From assembly GCA_025057795.1 (NCBI GenBank), contig JANXEP010000018.1:1-31758 (forward strand): DNA of 31,758 bases, written 5' to 3'. The position numbers and the translations under genes are program-made. The first letter of the stretch is position 1. Every line of letters starts with the position of its first letter. The notes under the pieces are model-generated. The model saw nothing but the letters and a program-made list of their open reading frames with translations, ran no database searches and had not been told where the DNA came from. This stretch comes from Candidatus Bathyarchaeota archaeon. Lineage in GTDB: Archaea > Thermoproteota > Bathyarchaeia > Bathyarchaeales > UBA233. Shown piece by piece: positions 7,990-15,015 of this stretch.

Positions 7990-9249
7990 ATGGGACTTGA
8001 AAAGTACAGGCGTGACGTAATGTGTTGCACTCGATGCGGTTTCTGCAAGGTTATCTTCGGCCCTGTTCAAAAAAGCTGGCGTTTTAACATTGCTTGTCCT
8101 ATCCACAAGTATTATGGCTTTGATGCGTATTCAGGGCAAGGCATGCTGTTCATTGCGCAAAAAATATTGAACGGGAAATTGGGTTACACGGATAAGCTGA
8201 TCAAGCTGTTGTATTCGTGCGCCACATGCGGCTATTGCGATTACGCATGTAAATGGGTGCACGCAAACGCTGAGGTTCTCGACATCATACTGGAACTTAG
8301 GGCTAAAGCCGTAGAGGATGAGATGGGCCCCCTTCCCCAACACAAACGGATGGCGGAGAACATTGCCAAACATGGTAACATATATGGAAAACCCCGAGAA
8401 GAAAGATTTAGCTGGATGCCCGAAGGAACTAAAACGTCCGAAAAGGCGGACATCGTTTATTTTGCAGGCTGCACAACAGCTTACTTAAAGCCCGAAATAG
8501 CCCAAGCTACAGTAAAAATACTTAACGCAGCTAATGTAAGTTTTACAACGCTCGGCGTTGATGAACAATGCTGTGGATCATCCCTCTGGCGGACAGGCCA
8601 AAGAGAAAACGCACAAAAACTTATGAAGCACAATGTTAGCGCGATTGGAAAAACGGGTGCCTCGACGCTTCTGGTAAGTTGCGCCCACTGTTATGGAACC
8701 TTCAAGAGAGAGTATCCAAAAGTTGTTGGGAAATTAAACTTTGAAGTATTACATGTTAGCGAGTTGGTCAATAGGCTCATCAGCGAAGGAAAACTGAAAC
8801 TTACCAGAAAAGTTGACGTGAAAGTGACGTATCACGACTCTTGCCTGCTCGGAAGGCTAGGTGAAACCTACATCCCATGGGAAGGCCAAATAAAAAGGTT
8901 CGGTGTTTTCGATCCCCCAAAAACATGGCTTTTCGGGTCTAAAGGCACATACGCCCCCCCAAGAAAAGTGTTGAAGGCTATACCTGGCGTGGAACTTGTT
9001 GAAATGGAGAGAATAAAAGAGTATGCATGGTGCTGCGGGGCAGGACCAGATGTTAGACACGCATACCCGGATCTAACCCTATTCACTGCTAAGGAGAGAA
9101 TTGAAGAGGCAAAAACCACATCAGCCGAAGCAATAGTCTCATGTTGCCCCCACTGCGCTATAAACTTCGAAAACGCCATAGCAAATGGCAAAGAAAGCAT
9201 AAAATACTATGATTTAACAGAGCTTGTGCTTCAAGCACTCAGCAAATAG
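7990..9249 (+). CDS. CCG-domain Fe-S protein (GlcF/HdrD-like), copy 1
   Basis: 419-residue iron-sulfur electron carrier. Two N-terminal [4Fe-4S] sites are visible: C13-C16-C19 with C36-Pro, and C77-C80-C83 with C87. Two cysteine-rich CCG domains follow: C161, C194-C195-G196, C231, C234; and C285, C348-C349-G350, C385-C386, C389. This is the layout of HdrD, GlcF and LutA/GlpC-type proteins, where CCG domains hold a special [4Fe-4S] cluster or dock to a flavoprotein. TAGGAGGG precedes the ATG. It follows paralogue 2 directly and is its likely electron acceptor; no membrane segment or cytochrome is present. The next acceptor (ferredoxin, quinone or heterodisulfide) cannot be told from sequence. 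Confidence 0.88.
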   Translation: MGLEKYRRDVMCCTRCGFCKVIFGPVQKSWRFNIACPIHKYYGFDAYSGQGMLFIAQKILNGKLGYTDKLIKLLYSCATCGYCDYACKWVHANAEVLDIILELRAKAVEDEMGPLPQHKRMAENIAKHGNIYGKPREERFSWMPEGTKTSEKADIVYFAGCTTAYLKPEIAQATVKILNAANVSFTTLGVDEQCCGSSLWRTGQRENAQKLMKHNVSAIGKTGASTLLVSCAHCYGTFKREYPKVVGKLNFEVLHVSELVNRLISEGKLKLTRKVDVKVTYHDSCLLGRLGETYIPWEGQIKRFGVFDPPKTWLFGSKGTYAPPRKVLKAIPGVELVEMERIKEYAWCCGAGPDVRHAYPDLTLFTAKERIEEAKTTSAEAIVSCCPHCAINFENAIANGKESIKYYDLTELVLQALSK

Positions 9250-9363
9250 TACACAGATAACCCGAACAATTAACACCTTTTTCCAGCAACTGAAAGCATT
9301 TCAACCACCAGAGACGAATTCCTTAACTATTTTAAACTATTTGAATTTGATTTCTCTGTATGA

Positions 9364-9380
9364 TTTGACAAAATTTATAT
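9364..9380 (+). promoter_or_regulatory. Promoter of the cupin gene, TTTGACAAAAT plus TATA
   Basis: TTTGACAAAAT (9364-9374) runs into TTTATAT (9374-9380). Transcription would start near 9400-9405, just before the AAGGTGA ribosome site and the ATG at 9416. The same eleven bases occur next to the TATA box of the flavoprotein gene at 13498. Confidence 0.5.
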
Positions 9381-9415
9381 GTGCACATCTTTTAAAAGTC
9401 AGCAAGGTGAAGCAA

Positions 9416-9895
9416 ATGAGCGGGACAAAATATGGGAAGTATATACTGAGGGAACCTTTAGAGAAAGGTCTCGGGGCTCCGAGTATCCACGCGTGTGGCC
9501 ATGAAGAATGTCATGGGGCTATAGGTTTTCCCGCAGAACTGCAGCTGCTTTACATAACAAGGCCCTTCACCATGAAGGAGATGCCTCACGTACATGACGT
9601 GGACGAATTGTTATTTATATGGGGCGGCAACCCATCAAACTTCTTCGAATTCGACGCTGAAATTGAATTATACTTGGGCGAAGAACAGGAAATGCATGTG
9701 ATCGACACCACCGCAATAGTTTACATTCCAAAGGGTTTACCCCACTGTCCCATTGTTATTAGGAGGGTTGGTAAACCCTTCCTATGGGGACACATCCTCT
9801 TTAAATCAGTATATCCGCCAATACCAGGTTTCCCGAAACACAGCGATCGCAAGTGGTACACGCCAGAAGAAGCCCGAGCCCTGCGCGGCCGCTAA
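9416..9895 (+). CDS. Small metal-binding cupin
   Basis: 159-residue single-domain cupin. Metal ligands are visible as H58-x-H60-xxx-E64 (PHVHDVDELLFIWGG) in cupin motif 1 and H110 (PKGLPHCP) in motif 2. Cupins of this type bind Fe, Mn, Ni or Zn and act as isomerases, decarboxylases, dioxygenases or sensors; the reaction here cannot be assigned. I chose ATG 9416 because AAGGTGA sits five bases upstream and a TATA element lies at 9374-9380. The longer frame from 9224 would overlap the preceding gene and start upstream of the promoter. It has its own transcription start inside the oxidase/oxidoreductase island, so a role in the same pathway is likely. Confidence 0.78.
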   Translation: MSGTKYGKYILREPLEKGLGAPSIHACGHEECHGAIGFPAELQLLYITRPFTMKEMPHVHDVDELLFIWGGNPSNFFEFDAEIELYLGEEQEMHVIDTTAIVYIPKGLPHCPIVIRRVGKPFLWGHILFKSVYPPIPGFPKHSDRKWYTPEEARALRGR

Positions 9896-9939
9896 TCTAT
9901 ACAACTCTAATTTCCAGCGCTGACAGCCGCCACATTAAG

Positions 9940-9953
9940 TGTTTAAACATGTT
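9940..9953. promoter_or_regulatory. Overlapping palindromes before the oxidoreductase operon
   Basis: TGTTTAAACA (9940-9949) is a perfect ten-base palindrome, and AACATGTT (9946-9953) overlaps it as a second one. They lie about 70-80 bases before the ferredoxin-subunit ATG, in the gap where the operon promoter should be, and could be part of the TATA region or an operator. Short AT-rich palindromes also arise by chance. Confidence 0.25.
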
Positions 9954-10020
9954 TAGCGATACCTATCCGCGGGATATTGTGTTGAACCTAAAAGGCGCAA
10001 CGGAATCAGAAGGGTGAAAA

Positions 10021-10284
10021 ATGAGCCGTTCAACTGAAAAGCTGCCGCACATTCCATATACAACTTCGCAAAAAATGGACAGAACTGGCGACTGGAGAAT
10101 TTTCAAGCCTCTGATAAAGAAAGAGCTATGTAAAAAGTGCCGAGTATGCCTTGACTATTGTCCAGATGTAGCCATATACGAAACAGAAAACTCTGTCGAG
10201 ATTGATTATGACTACTGCAAGGGTTGTGGAATATGCGCCAACGAATGCCCCTTCAAAGCTATAGAAATGGTGGATGAACATTAG
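10021..10284 (+). CDS. porD: 2-oxoacid:ferredoxin oxidoreductase, delta (ferredoxin) subunit
   Basis: 87-residue 2x[4Fe-4S] ferredoxin-like subunit. Both cluster motifs are complete: CKKCRVCLDYCPD and CKGCGICANECPF. The N-terminal extension ending GDWRIFKPLI is typical of the delta subunits of four-subunit pyruvate/2-oxoacid oxidoreductases, which relay electrons from the thiamine-site subunits to external ferredoxin. GGGTGA precedes the ATG. The alpha gene starts directly after its stop. The symbol follows the family; the real 2-oxoacid is not known. Confidence 0.88.
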   Translation: MSRSTEKLPHIPYTTSQKMDRTGDWRIFKPLIKKELCKKCRVCLDYCPDVAIYETENSVEIDYDYCKGCGICANECPFKAIEMVDEH

Positions 10285-11478
10285 ATGCCTAAGCGCACTG
10301 TTCTAACGGGAAATGAGGCTGCAGCCTACGGGGCGAAACTTTGCCGTCCTGAAGTTGTGGCAGTATACCCAATAACACCCCAGTCAGAAATTTCCGAGAT
10401 TATGGCGGATTTCGCAGCCCGCGGCGAACTAAAGGCTAAAGTATTCCGCGTAGAGTCGGAACACAGTGCAATGAGCATCTTAATTGGGGCAACGATGGCT
10501 GGAGCCAGAACCTTCACAGCGACCTCTTCTAATGGGCTTTTTTACATGCATGAAATGCTGTTCTACGCGGCTGGAGCTAGGCTTCCCATAGTAATGGCTG
10601 TGGCGAACCGTTCAGCATCCCCTCCTTGGAGTATCTGGTGCGACCACGCTGATTCGATTTCGCAGCGGGACACGGGGTGGCTTCAAATTTACGTCGAAAA
10701 CTGCCAAGAAGTTTTAGACTCCATTATTCAAGCTTACAAGATAGCTGAAAATTACGATGTCTTATTGCCAATTATGGTATGCCTAGACGGTTTCACTTTA
10801 ACCCATATTTCTGAGGGAGTTGAAATACCCGATCAAGAGTCCGTTGACGAATTTTTACCACCCTTAGATTTCAAGTTCAGTTTGAAAAGGTTCCTCGAAG
10901 AAGACCTGTCAGTTTGTTTAGCACATCTATGCCCTCCAGACGCCTCTTACATGGAGTACAAATACTTTCAAGCTAAAGCTGCGGAAAACGCCAAAAAAAT
11001 TATTTCAGATGTGGATGACGAATTTGGAGAAAACTTTGGGCGGAGTTATGGAGGGCTTTTTGAAGCATACAGAATGGACGACGCTGAGGTTGCCATAATA
11101 ACTTTAGGATCTATGACGACAACGGCCAGAACAGTTGTTGACGAGTACAGGAAAAACGGCGTGAAAGCTGGTTTGATTAAACTTCGAACCTATAGACCGT
11201 TCCCAACTCAGGAGTTAAGGAAGACTCTGGAGCGCGTAAGCGTTGTTGGAGTTGTTGAAAGAGATTTCTCATATGGGTACGCAGGCGCCGTATATGTGGA
11301 CACTGCTGCAGCCCTCAAAAGGCTTGGAGACATACCCAAAATAGTTAATTTCATAACAGGGCTTGGAGGTAGAGAAATAACATTGGATAATTTCAGGTAC
11401 ATTATTAAGCGTTTATTAAGCGTCGCCGAAAAGGGCATTGTTGAAACCGAAGTTGAATGGCTTGGCTTACGCCTTTGA
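10285..11478 (+). CDS. porA: 2-oxoacid:ferredoxin oxidoreductase, alpha subunit
   Basis: 397-residue alpha subunit. YPITPQSEI (28-36) is the family motif that contacts substrate and thiamine diphosphate, and SISQRDTGWLQ (124-134) resembles pyruvate-type enzymes more than the 2-oxoglutarate type. The complex cleaves a 2-oxoacid with CoA to acyl-CoA and CO2 and reduces ferredoxin. Residues 117-124 read IWCDHADS where, from memory, archaeal PorA has IWNDQQDS; this may signal a different substrate. The gene abuts the delta gene with no gap. Alpha, beta, gamma and delta are all present, so the complex should be complete. Confidence 0.87.
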   Translation: MPKRTVLTGNEAAAYGAKLCRPEVVAVYPITPQSEISEIMADFAARGELKAKVFRVESEHSAMSILIGATMAGARTFTATSSNGLFYMHEMLFYAAGARLPIVMAVANRSASPPWSIWCDHADSISQRDTGWLQIYVENCQEVLDSIIQAYKIAENYDVLLPIMVCLDGFTLTHISEGVEIPDQESVDEFLPPLDFKFSLKRFLEEDLSVCLAHLCPPDASYMEYKYFQAKAAENAKKIISDVDDEFGENFGRSYGGLFEAYRMDDAEVAIITLGSMTTTARTVVDEYRKNGVKAGLIKLRTYRPFPTQELRKTLERVSVVGVVERDFSYGYAGAVYVDTAAALKRLGDIPKIVNFITGLGGREITLDNFRYIIKRLLSVAEKGIVETEVEWLGLRL

Positions 11479-11490
11479 GGATGTGAAAGC

Positions 11491-12375
11491 ATGAAGATTA
11501 AAGAAGAAGAGTTGTTGATGCCTGGGCATCCCCTATGTCCCGGCTGCGGGATCGCCATAGCAGTGCGGCAAGTAATGAAAGTTTTAGGTAAGAAAACGAT
11601 AGTCCTATTGCCTCCCAGTTGTGTAGGCCCCCTAACGAGGGAAGGTGCCTTCAAATTCAGGGTGCCCGGCGTTCACATAGCCCTTGATCATGGAGCAGCC
11701 GTGGCCGCTGGAGTTAAGGCTGGCTTGGAAGTTAGAGGAATGAAAGATGTCATAGTGGTGCCTATAGTTGGCGATGGAGGGACGGCGGACATCGGCCTTC
11801 AAGCGTTGTCCGGCGCAGCTGAACGCAACGACGACATCCTATACGTTTGCACCGACAATGAAGCCTACATGAACACCGGTCGGCAGGGAAGCGCCTCCAC
11901 GCCCTTCGGTGCATACACAACTACAACGCCGGTGGGGGCTTTAGCGCCCTTCGGCAGGGATAGACCTAAGAAGGACTTGTTCAGAATAATCACGGATCAT
12001 AAAGTACCCTACGCTGCAACGGCATCTCCGTCTTACCCCGTTGATTTGCGGCGAAAAGTGGAAAAGGCGAAGCAAACTCCCGGGTTCCGGTACTTACATA
12101 TCTTATGCCCGTGCCCAACTGGTTGGGGGTATTCTACCGAGAAAACCGTGGAAATGGGCAGACTTGCCGTTAAAACCAGATGTTTCATCTTGGCAGAGTC
12201 AGAGTTTGGACGGGTAAGGATTACATACAACGTGGATGAAAAGACGCCCGTAGAACAGTACCTAAAGATGCAGGGGAGGTTTAGGCATCTAAAGGATGAG
12301 CAGGTAAAAATGGTGCAGGCATACGTTGATGAACAGTGGGAAGACTATGTAAGGGCTGCTGGGGGTTCGCCATGA
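11491..12375 (+). CDS. porB: 2-oxoacid:ferredoxin oxidoreductase, beta (TPP) subunit
   Basis: 294-residue thiamine diphosphate subunit. The TPP/metal motif is GDGGTADIG (94-102) with NEAYMNTG (123-130). Cysteines for the proximal [4Fe-4S] cluster are C16 and C19 (HPLCPGCG), C44 (PPSCVGP) and C206 or C208 (ILCPCPTGW). This pattern is standard for PorB/VorA-type beta subunits. It is translated from ATG 11491, twelve bases after the alpha stop, and its own stop overlaps the gamma start (ATGA). Together with the alpha subunit it forms the active site. Confidence 0.9.
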   Translation: MKIKEEELLMPGHPLCPGCGIAIAVRQVMKVLGKKTIVLLPPSCVGPLTREGAFKFRVPGVHIALDHGAAVAAGVKAGLEVRGMKDVIVVPIVGDGGTADIGLQALSGAAERNDDILYVCTDNEAYMNTGRQGSASTPFGAYTTTTPVGALAPFGRDRPKKDLFRIITDHKVPYAATASPSYPVDLRRKVEKAKQTPGFRYLHILCPCPTGWGYSTEKTVEMGRLAVKTRCFILAESEFGRVRITYNVDEKTPVEQYLKMQGRFRHLKDEQVKMVQAYVDEQWEDYVRAAGGSP

Positions 12376-12926
12376 AAGAGGTTCGGTTTCATGGAAGAGG
12401 GGGACAGGGAGCGGTAACCGCAGCAAGGATCCTTGCATCAGCAATGTTTTTTGAGGGGAAAAATGTTCAAGCATTTCCAGTTTTTGGCCTAGAAAGGCGC
12501 GGAAGCCCCGTTGAAGCTTTCTTAAGGTATAGTGTCAACGAGCCCATACCCGTTAGAACCTACGTTCACAATCCCGACTGCATCGTGGTTTTTGACCAAA
12601 CCCTCTTTAAGACGGTGAAAGTGCTTGACGGCTTAAAAGAGGATGGCTTACTCCTCATTAACACGTCCATGCACCCGTCTAAGCTCAACCTTAAAGTTAA
12701 AAGAGTGGCAGTTGTAGACGCCACTTCCATATCCCTTAAAACTTTAGGCACCCCCATAGTTAACACGGTTATGTGTGGGGCATTCGCAGCAGCCACAAAA
12801 GATGTATCCTTATCGTCTGTTTTGAAAACCATTCGAGAGAGATTCGCTGGAAACCTTGCTGAAAACAACGAAAAAGCAGCCGCGGAAGGGTACAGGGAAA
12901 CCAAAATTTACCACGGTGAAACATAA
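12372..12926 (+). CDS. porC: 2-oxoacid:ferredoxin oxidoreductase, gamma subunit
   Basis: 184-residue gamma subunit. It opens with the hallmark VRFHGRGGQGAVTAARILA and continues with FPVFGLERRGSPVEAFLR and the C-terminal NTVMCGAFA stretch. This subunit completes the CoA-binding side of the complex. ATG 12372 overlaps the beta stop by four bases, indicating coupled translation; an upstream in-frame start at 12336 would lie inside beta and has no support. The order delta-alpha-beta-gamma differs from the common gamma-delta-alpha-beta arrangement. Confidence 0.9.
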   Translation: MKEVRFHGRGGQGAVTAARILASAMFFEGKNVQAFPVFGLERRGSPVEAFLRYSVNEPIPVRTYVHNPDCIVVFDQTLFKTVKVLDGLKEDGLLLINTSMHPSKLNLKVKRVAVVDATSISLKTLGTPIVNTVMCGAFAAATKDVSLSSVLKTIRERFAGNLAENNEKAAAEGYRETKIYHGET

Positions 12927-12975
12927 AGTTGTCCGGAAAACAATAAAAATTTAAAAGGCTGGCGGAGTTCGCACT

Positions 12976-13434
12976 ATGGACTTTGCGATAAACGAGGAAA
13001 CGATTAAGAAAAAACTGGAGCCTTATGGAGTTTTAGGCGTTAGATCCATGGAATATGGCGAAAACCACGTCTACGTGGTGCATCTGCTTTCATTACCCCT
13101 TTTGGTTCAAAATATCGTTACAATTACGGTGGGCACACAGAGATTTAAAACAAGCAGCGGGATAATTTTCGACTCCAAGGATGTTAGTGAAAAAGTTGTT
13201 CAAGAGGCTGAAAAAATGATGCGAGCAGTAGCGGAAAGAGCAGGCGTCACGCTGAGGAAAAGTGCGGAAGTATATTGGTTTGAAACAGAAAGCAATATCT
13301 CAGCAACATTTGACGAAGGCATAAACAAGATAATGGAAGCAATAATCGAATTGAATGCTTTATTCTCTAAAAATAGCCGCGTGCGCGATGAATGCTTACA
13401 TAAAAAATACGCTACCCTCTTTTCATTAACATGA
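12976..13434 (+). CDS. Unknown small protein in the oxidoreductase island
   Basis: 152 residues, no family recognised. The N-terminal half is predicted beta-rich (GVRSMEYGENHVYVVHLL, QNIVTITVGTQRFKTSSG) and the second half helical (SEKVVQEAEKMMRAVAERAG, DEGINKIMEAIIELNALF). It has no membrane segment and no cysteine cluster. A TATA-like stretch (ATAAAAATTTAAAAGG) ends about 20 bases before the ATG, suggesting a separate, nearly leaderless transcript. It sits between the oxidoreductase operon and the third flavoprotein, and its conservation with them would be the best clue to its job. It could be a sensor or chaperone, but nothing in the sequence decides. Confidence 0.6.
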   Translation: MDFAINEETIKKKLEPYGVLGVRSMEYGENHVYVVHLLSLPLLVQNIVTITVGTQRFKTSSGIIFDSKDVSEKVVQEAEKMMRAVAERAGVTLRKSAEVYWFETESNISATFDEGINKIMEAIIELNALFSKNSRVRDECLHKKYATLFSLT

Positions 13435-13436
13435 GG

Positions 13437-13456
13437 TTTGACAAAATCTTTTATAG
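13437..13456 (+). promoter_or_regulatory. Promoter of the third flavoprotein gene, TTTGACAAAAT plus TATA
   Basis: TTTGACAAAAT (13437-13447) is followed by the TATA box TTTTATAG (13449-13456). The transcript would start near 13480, so a TTG at 13438 cannot be the start codon and TTG 13498 is favoured. The same eleven bases precede the TATA box of the cupin gene at 9364. Confidence 0.5.
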
Positions 13457-13497
13457 TTAAACTACTGAGAAATAACTTTCTAAGCTGGGGTGAGACC

Positions 13498-15009
13498 TTG
13501 ATAAAGAAGGAAGCGATTAGTGAACTGGAGGCTATCGTCGGCTCGGAGCATGTCTATACAGACCCAGCCTTTCTGGCAACCTATGTGAGGGACATAAGCG
13601 TAGCTCAAGAGCGTTGGCCAGACGCCGTTGTGAGACCGCGCTTCGTGGTAGAAATACAGAAAATTATGAGGTGGGCAAATAAATGGAAAATACCTATTTT
13701 CGTTACGAGTGGACAGTGTTACCATGGATATGGCGGGTCTGTGTCGCCATTCGGCGGAGTTATTATGGACCTTGGAAGGATGAACACGATCTATGAGATT
13801 AACGATAAGTTGTATTATGCGGTTATCGAGCCAGGGGTCACTTTTCGCCAGTTCGTAAGGGAGTTGGATAAAAACTACCCGCACCTCATCGCCGACGTTA
13901 TTGGGGGAAGCCCGGAAGCAAGCGTTTTAGCAAGCGCCATTTCGCGCGGAGTGGGACATACATGGTGGCCTTACTGTGAACATTTTGAGTGTGTATGCGG
14001 AATGGAAGTAGTGTTGCCAACAGGTGAAGTTGTCAGAACAGGATCAGGACAGCTCGGTGGCTCCAAAAGTTGGCACGTTTTCAAGTGGGGTTTTGGACCA
14101 TGGATCGACGGCATTTTCTCACAGTCAAACTTTGGAGTCGTAACCAAGATAGGGCTTTGGCTAGCTCCTAGGCCGAAAGCATATGATTGGGTTGTCATTG
14201 GGGGTCCAAAGCCTGAGAACGTTGGAGACATTTTAGAAATTGCTGGAAAACTGATAATTCACGGTATTGTGGGAGGGGGTCTTACAATTTCCAACGCCCT
14301 AGCGGCTATTTCATGCGATCTAACATACCCGTGGGACATAAACGGAGGCACAGCACCCCTACCCAGAGAATGGATAGAAGAGGTTAAACAGAAGTATAAC
14401 GTGCCAGAGTACGAGCTTTTCGGCCCCATATATGCGGACAGCGAAGAGGGATTGCAGGCAAAATGGAAAATGTTAAAGGAATTCATGAAAGATTACCCTG
14501 AACTTTACATTGTCGACAAGGAGGAAGCCCTAAAATCTGCTGAAATCGCCCACCGCGTTTTATATGACCATTTGGGCTATCCGCATAGGGCTTTGTGGGG
14601 TTGGGTTCACTGGCGTGGAGGAGGCCTATCGTTCTATTCGCCGATGGCCCCCTTTACAAGGGAAGACGCGCTCCAAATGCAAGAGATAGGGGTAAAAACC
14701 ACGGCCAAATATGGATTTGACTACATGATGAAGTATGTGGGCGGTTTAAGGGCAATCCACCACGTTGGACTGCTAACCTACAAGTTGCCAGATGAACTTG
14801 AGAGGGCGCGCAGATGCTATCTCGAACTCATCAAAAACTACATGGATGCGGGGTACTACCCATACAGGGTGAACCCCTTCGCCCACGACTACCTAATGTC
14901 TAGACTGGATAGGGGGTATATCACGGTATGCCAGAAAATTAAGAAGGCCCTTGACCCCAATAACATCCTCATGCCCGGATACTACGTGCCAGAATCGGTT
15001 CCAGAGTAG
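13498..15009 (+). CDS. 4-cresol dehydrogenase / vanillyl-alcohol oxidase-type flavoprotein
   Basis: 503-residue flavoprotein of the VAO family, para-phenol oxidising branch. The FAD domain shows FVTSGQCYHGYGGSVSPFG, MDLGRMNTIYEI and AVIEPGVTFRQFVREL. Family signatures follow: GHTWWPYCEHF with E161 where VAO has a catalytic Asp, CGMEVVLPTGEVVRTG, and GFGPWIDGIFSQSNFGVVTK. Near the end are H421-H422 and Tyr456-Arg457 (GYYPYR), matching the phenolate-binding Tyr-Arg pair of VAO and 4-cresol dehydrogenase. The segment that carries the covalent-FAD His or Tyr in relatives reads GGGLSFYSPM with no His, so FAD may be non-covalent. Start TTG 13498 follows GGTGAG and a TATA box; TTG 13438 lies upstream of the predicted transcript. 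The CCG protein follows after six bases. Confidence 0.84.
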   Translation: MIKKEAISELEAIVGSEHVYTDPAFLATYVRDISVAQERWPDAVVRPRFVVEIQKIMRWANKWKIPIFVTSGQCYHGYGGSVSPFGGVIMDLGRMNTIYEINDKLYYAVIEPGVTFRQFVRELDKNYPHLIADVIGGSPEASVLASAISRGVGHTWWPYCEHFECVCGMEVVLPTGEVVRTGSGQLGGSKSWHVFKWGFGPWIDGIFSQSNFGVVTKIGLWLAPRPKAYDWVVIGGPKPENVGDILEIAGKLIIHGIVGGGLTISNALAAISCDLTYPWDINGGTAPLPREWIEEVKQKYNVPEYELFGPIYADSEEGLQAKWKMLKEFMKDYPELYIVDKEEALKSAEIAHRVLYDHLGYPHRALWGWVHWRGGGLSFYSPMAPFTREDALQMQEIGVKTTAKYGFDYMMKYVGGLRAIHHVGLLTYKLPDELERARRCYLELIKNYMDAGYYPYRVNPFAHDYLMSRLDRGYITVCQKIKKALDPNNILMPGYYVPESVPE

Positions 15010-15015
15010 GAGGAG

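Noticed and set aside
14758..14763. H421-H422 as the covalent FAD attachment of the VAO-like protein
   Set aside because: The distance to the Tyr-Arg pair (about 35 residues) does not match the roughly 81 residues between covalent His and that pair in VAO; it matches another conserved His pair.
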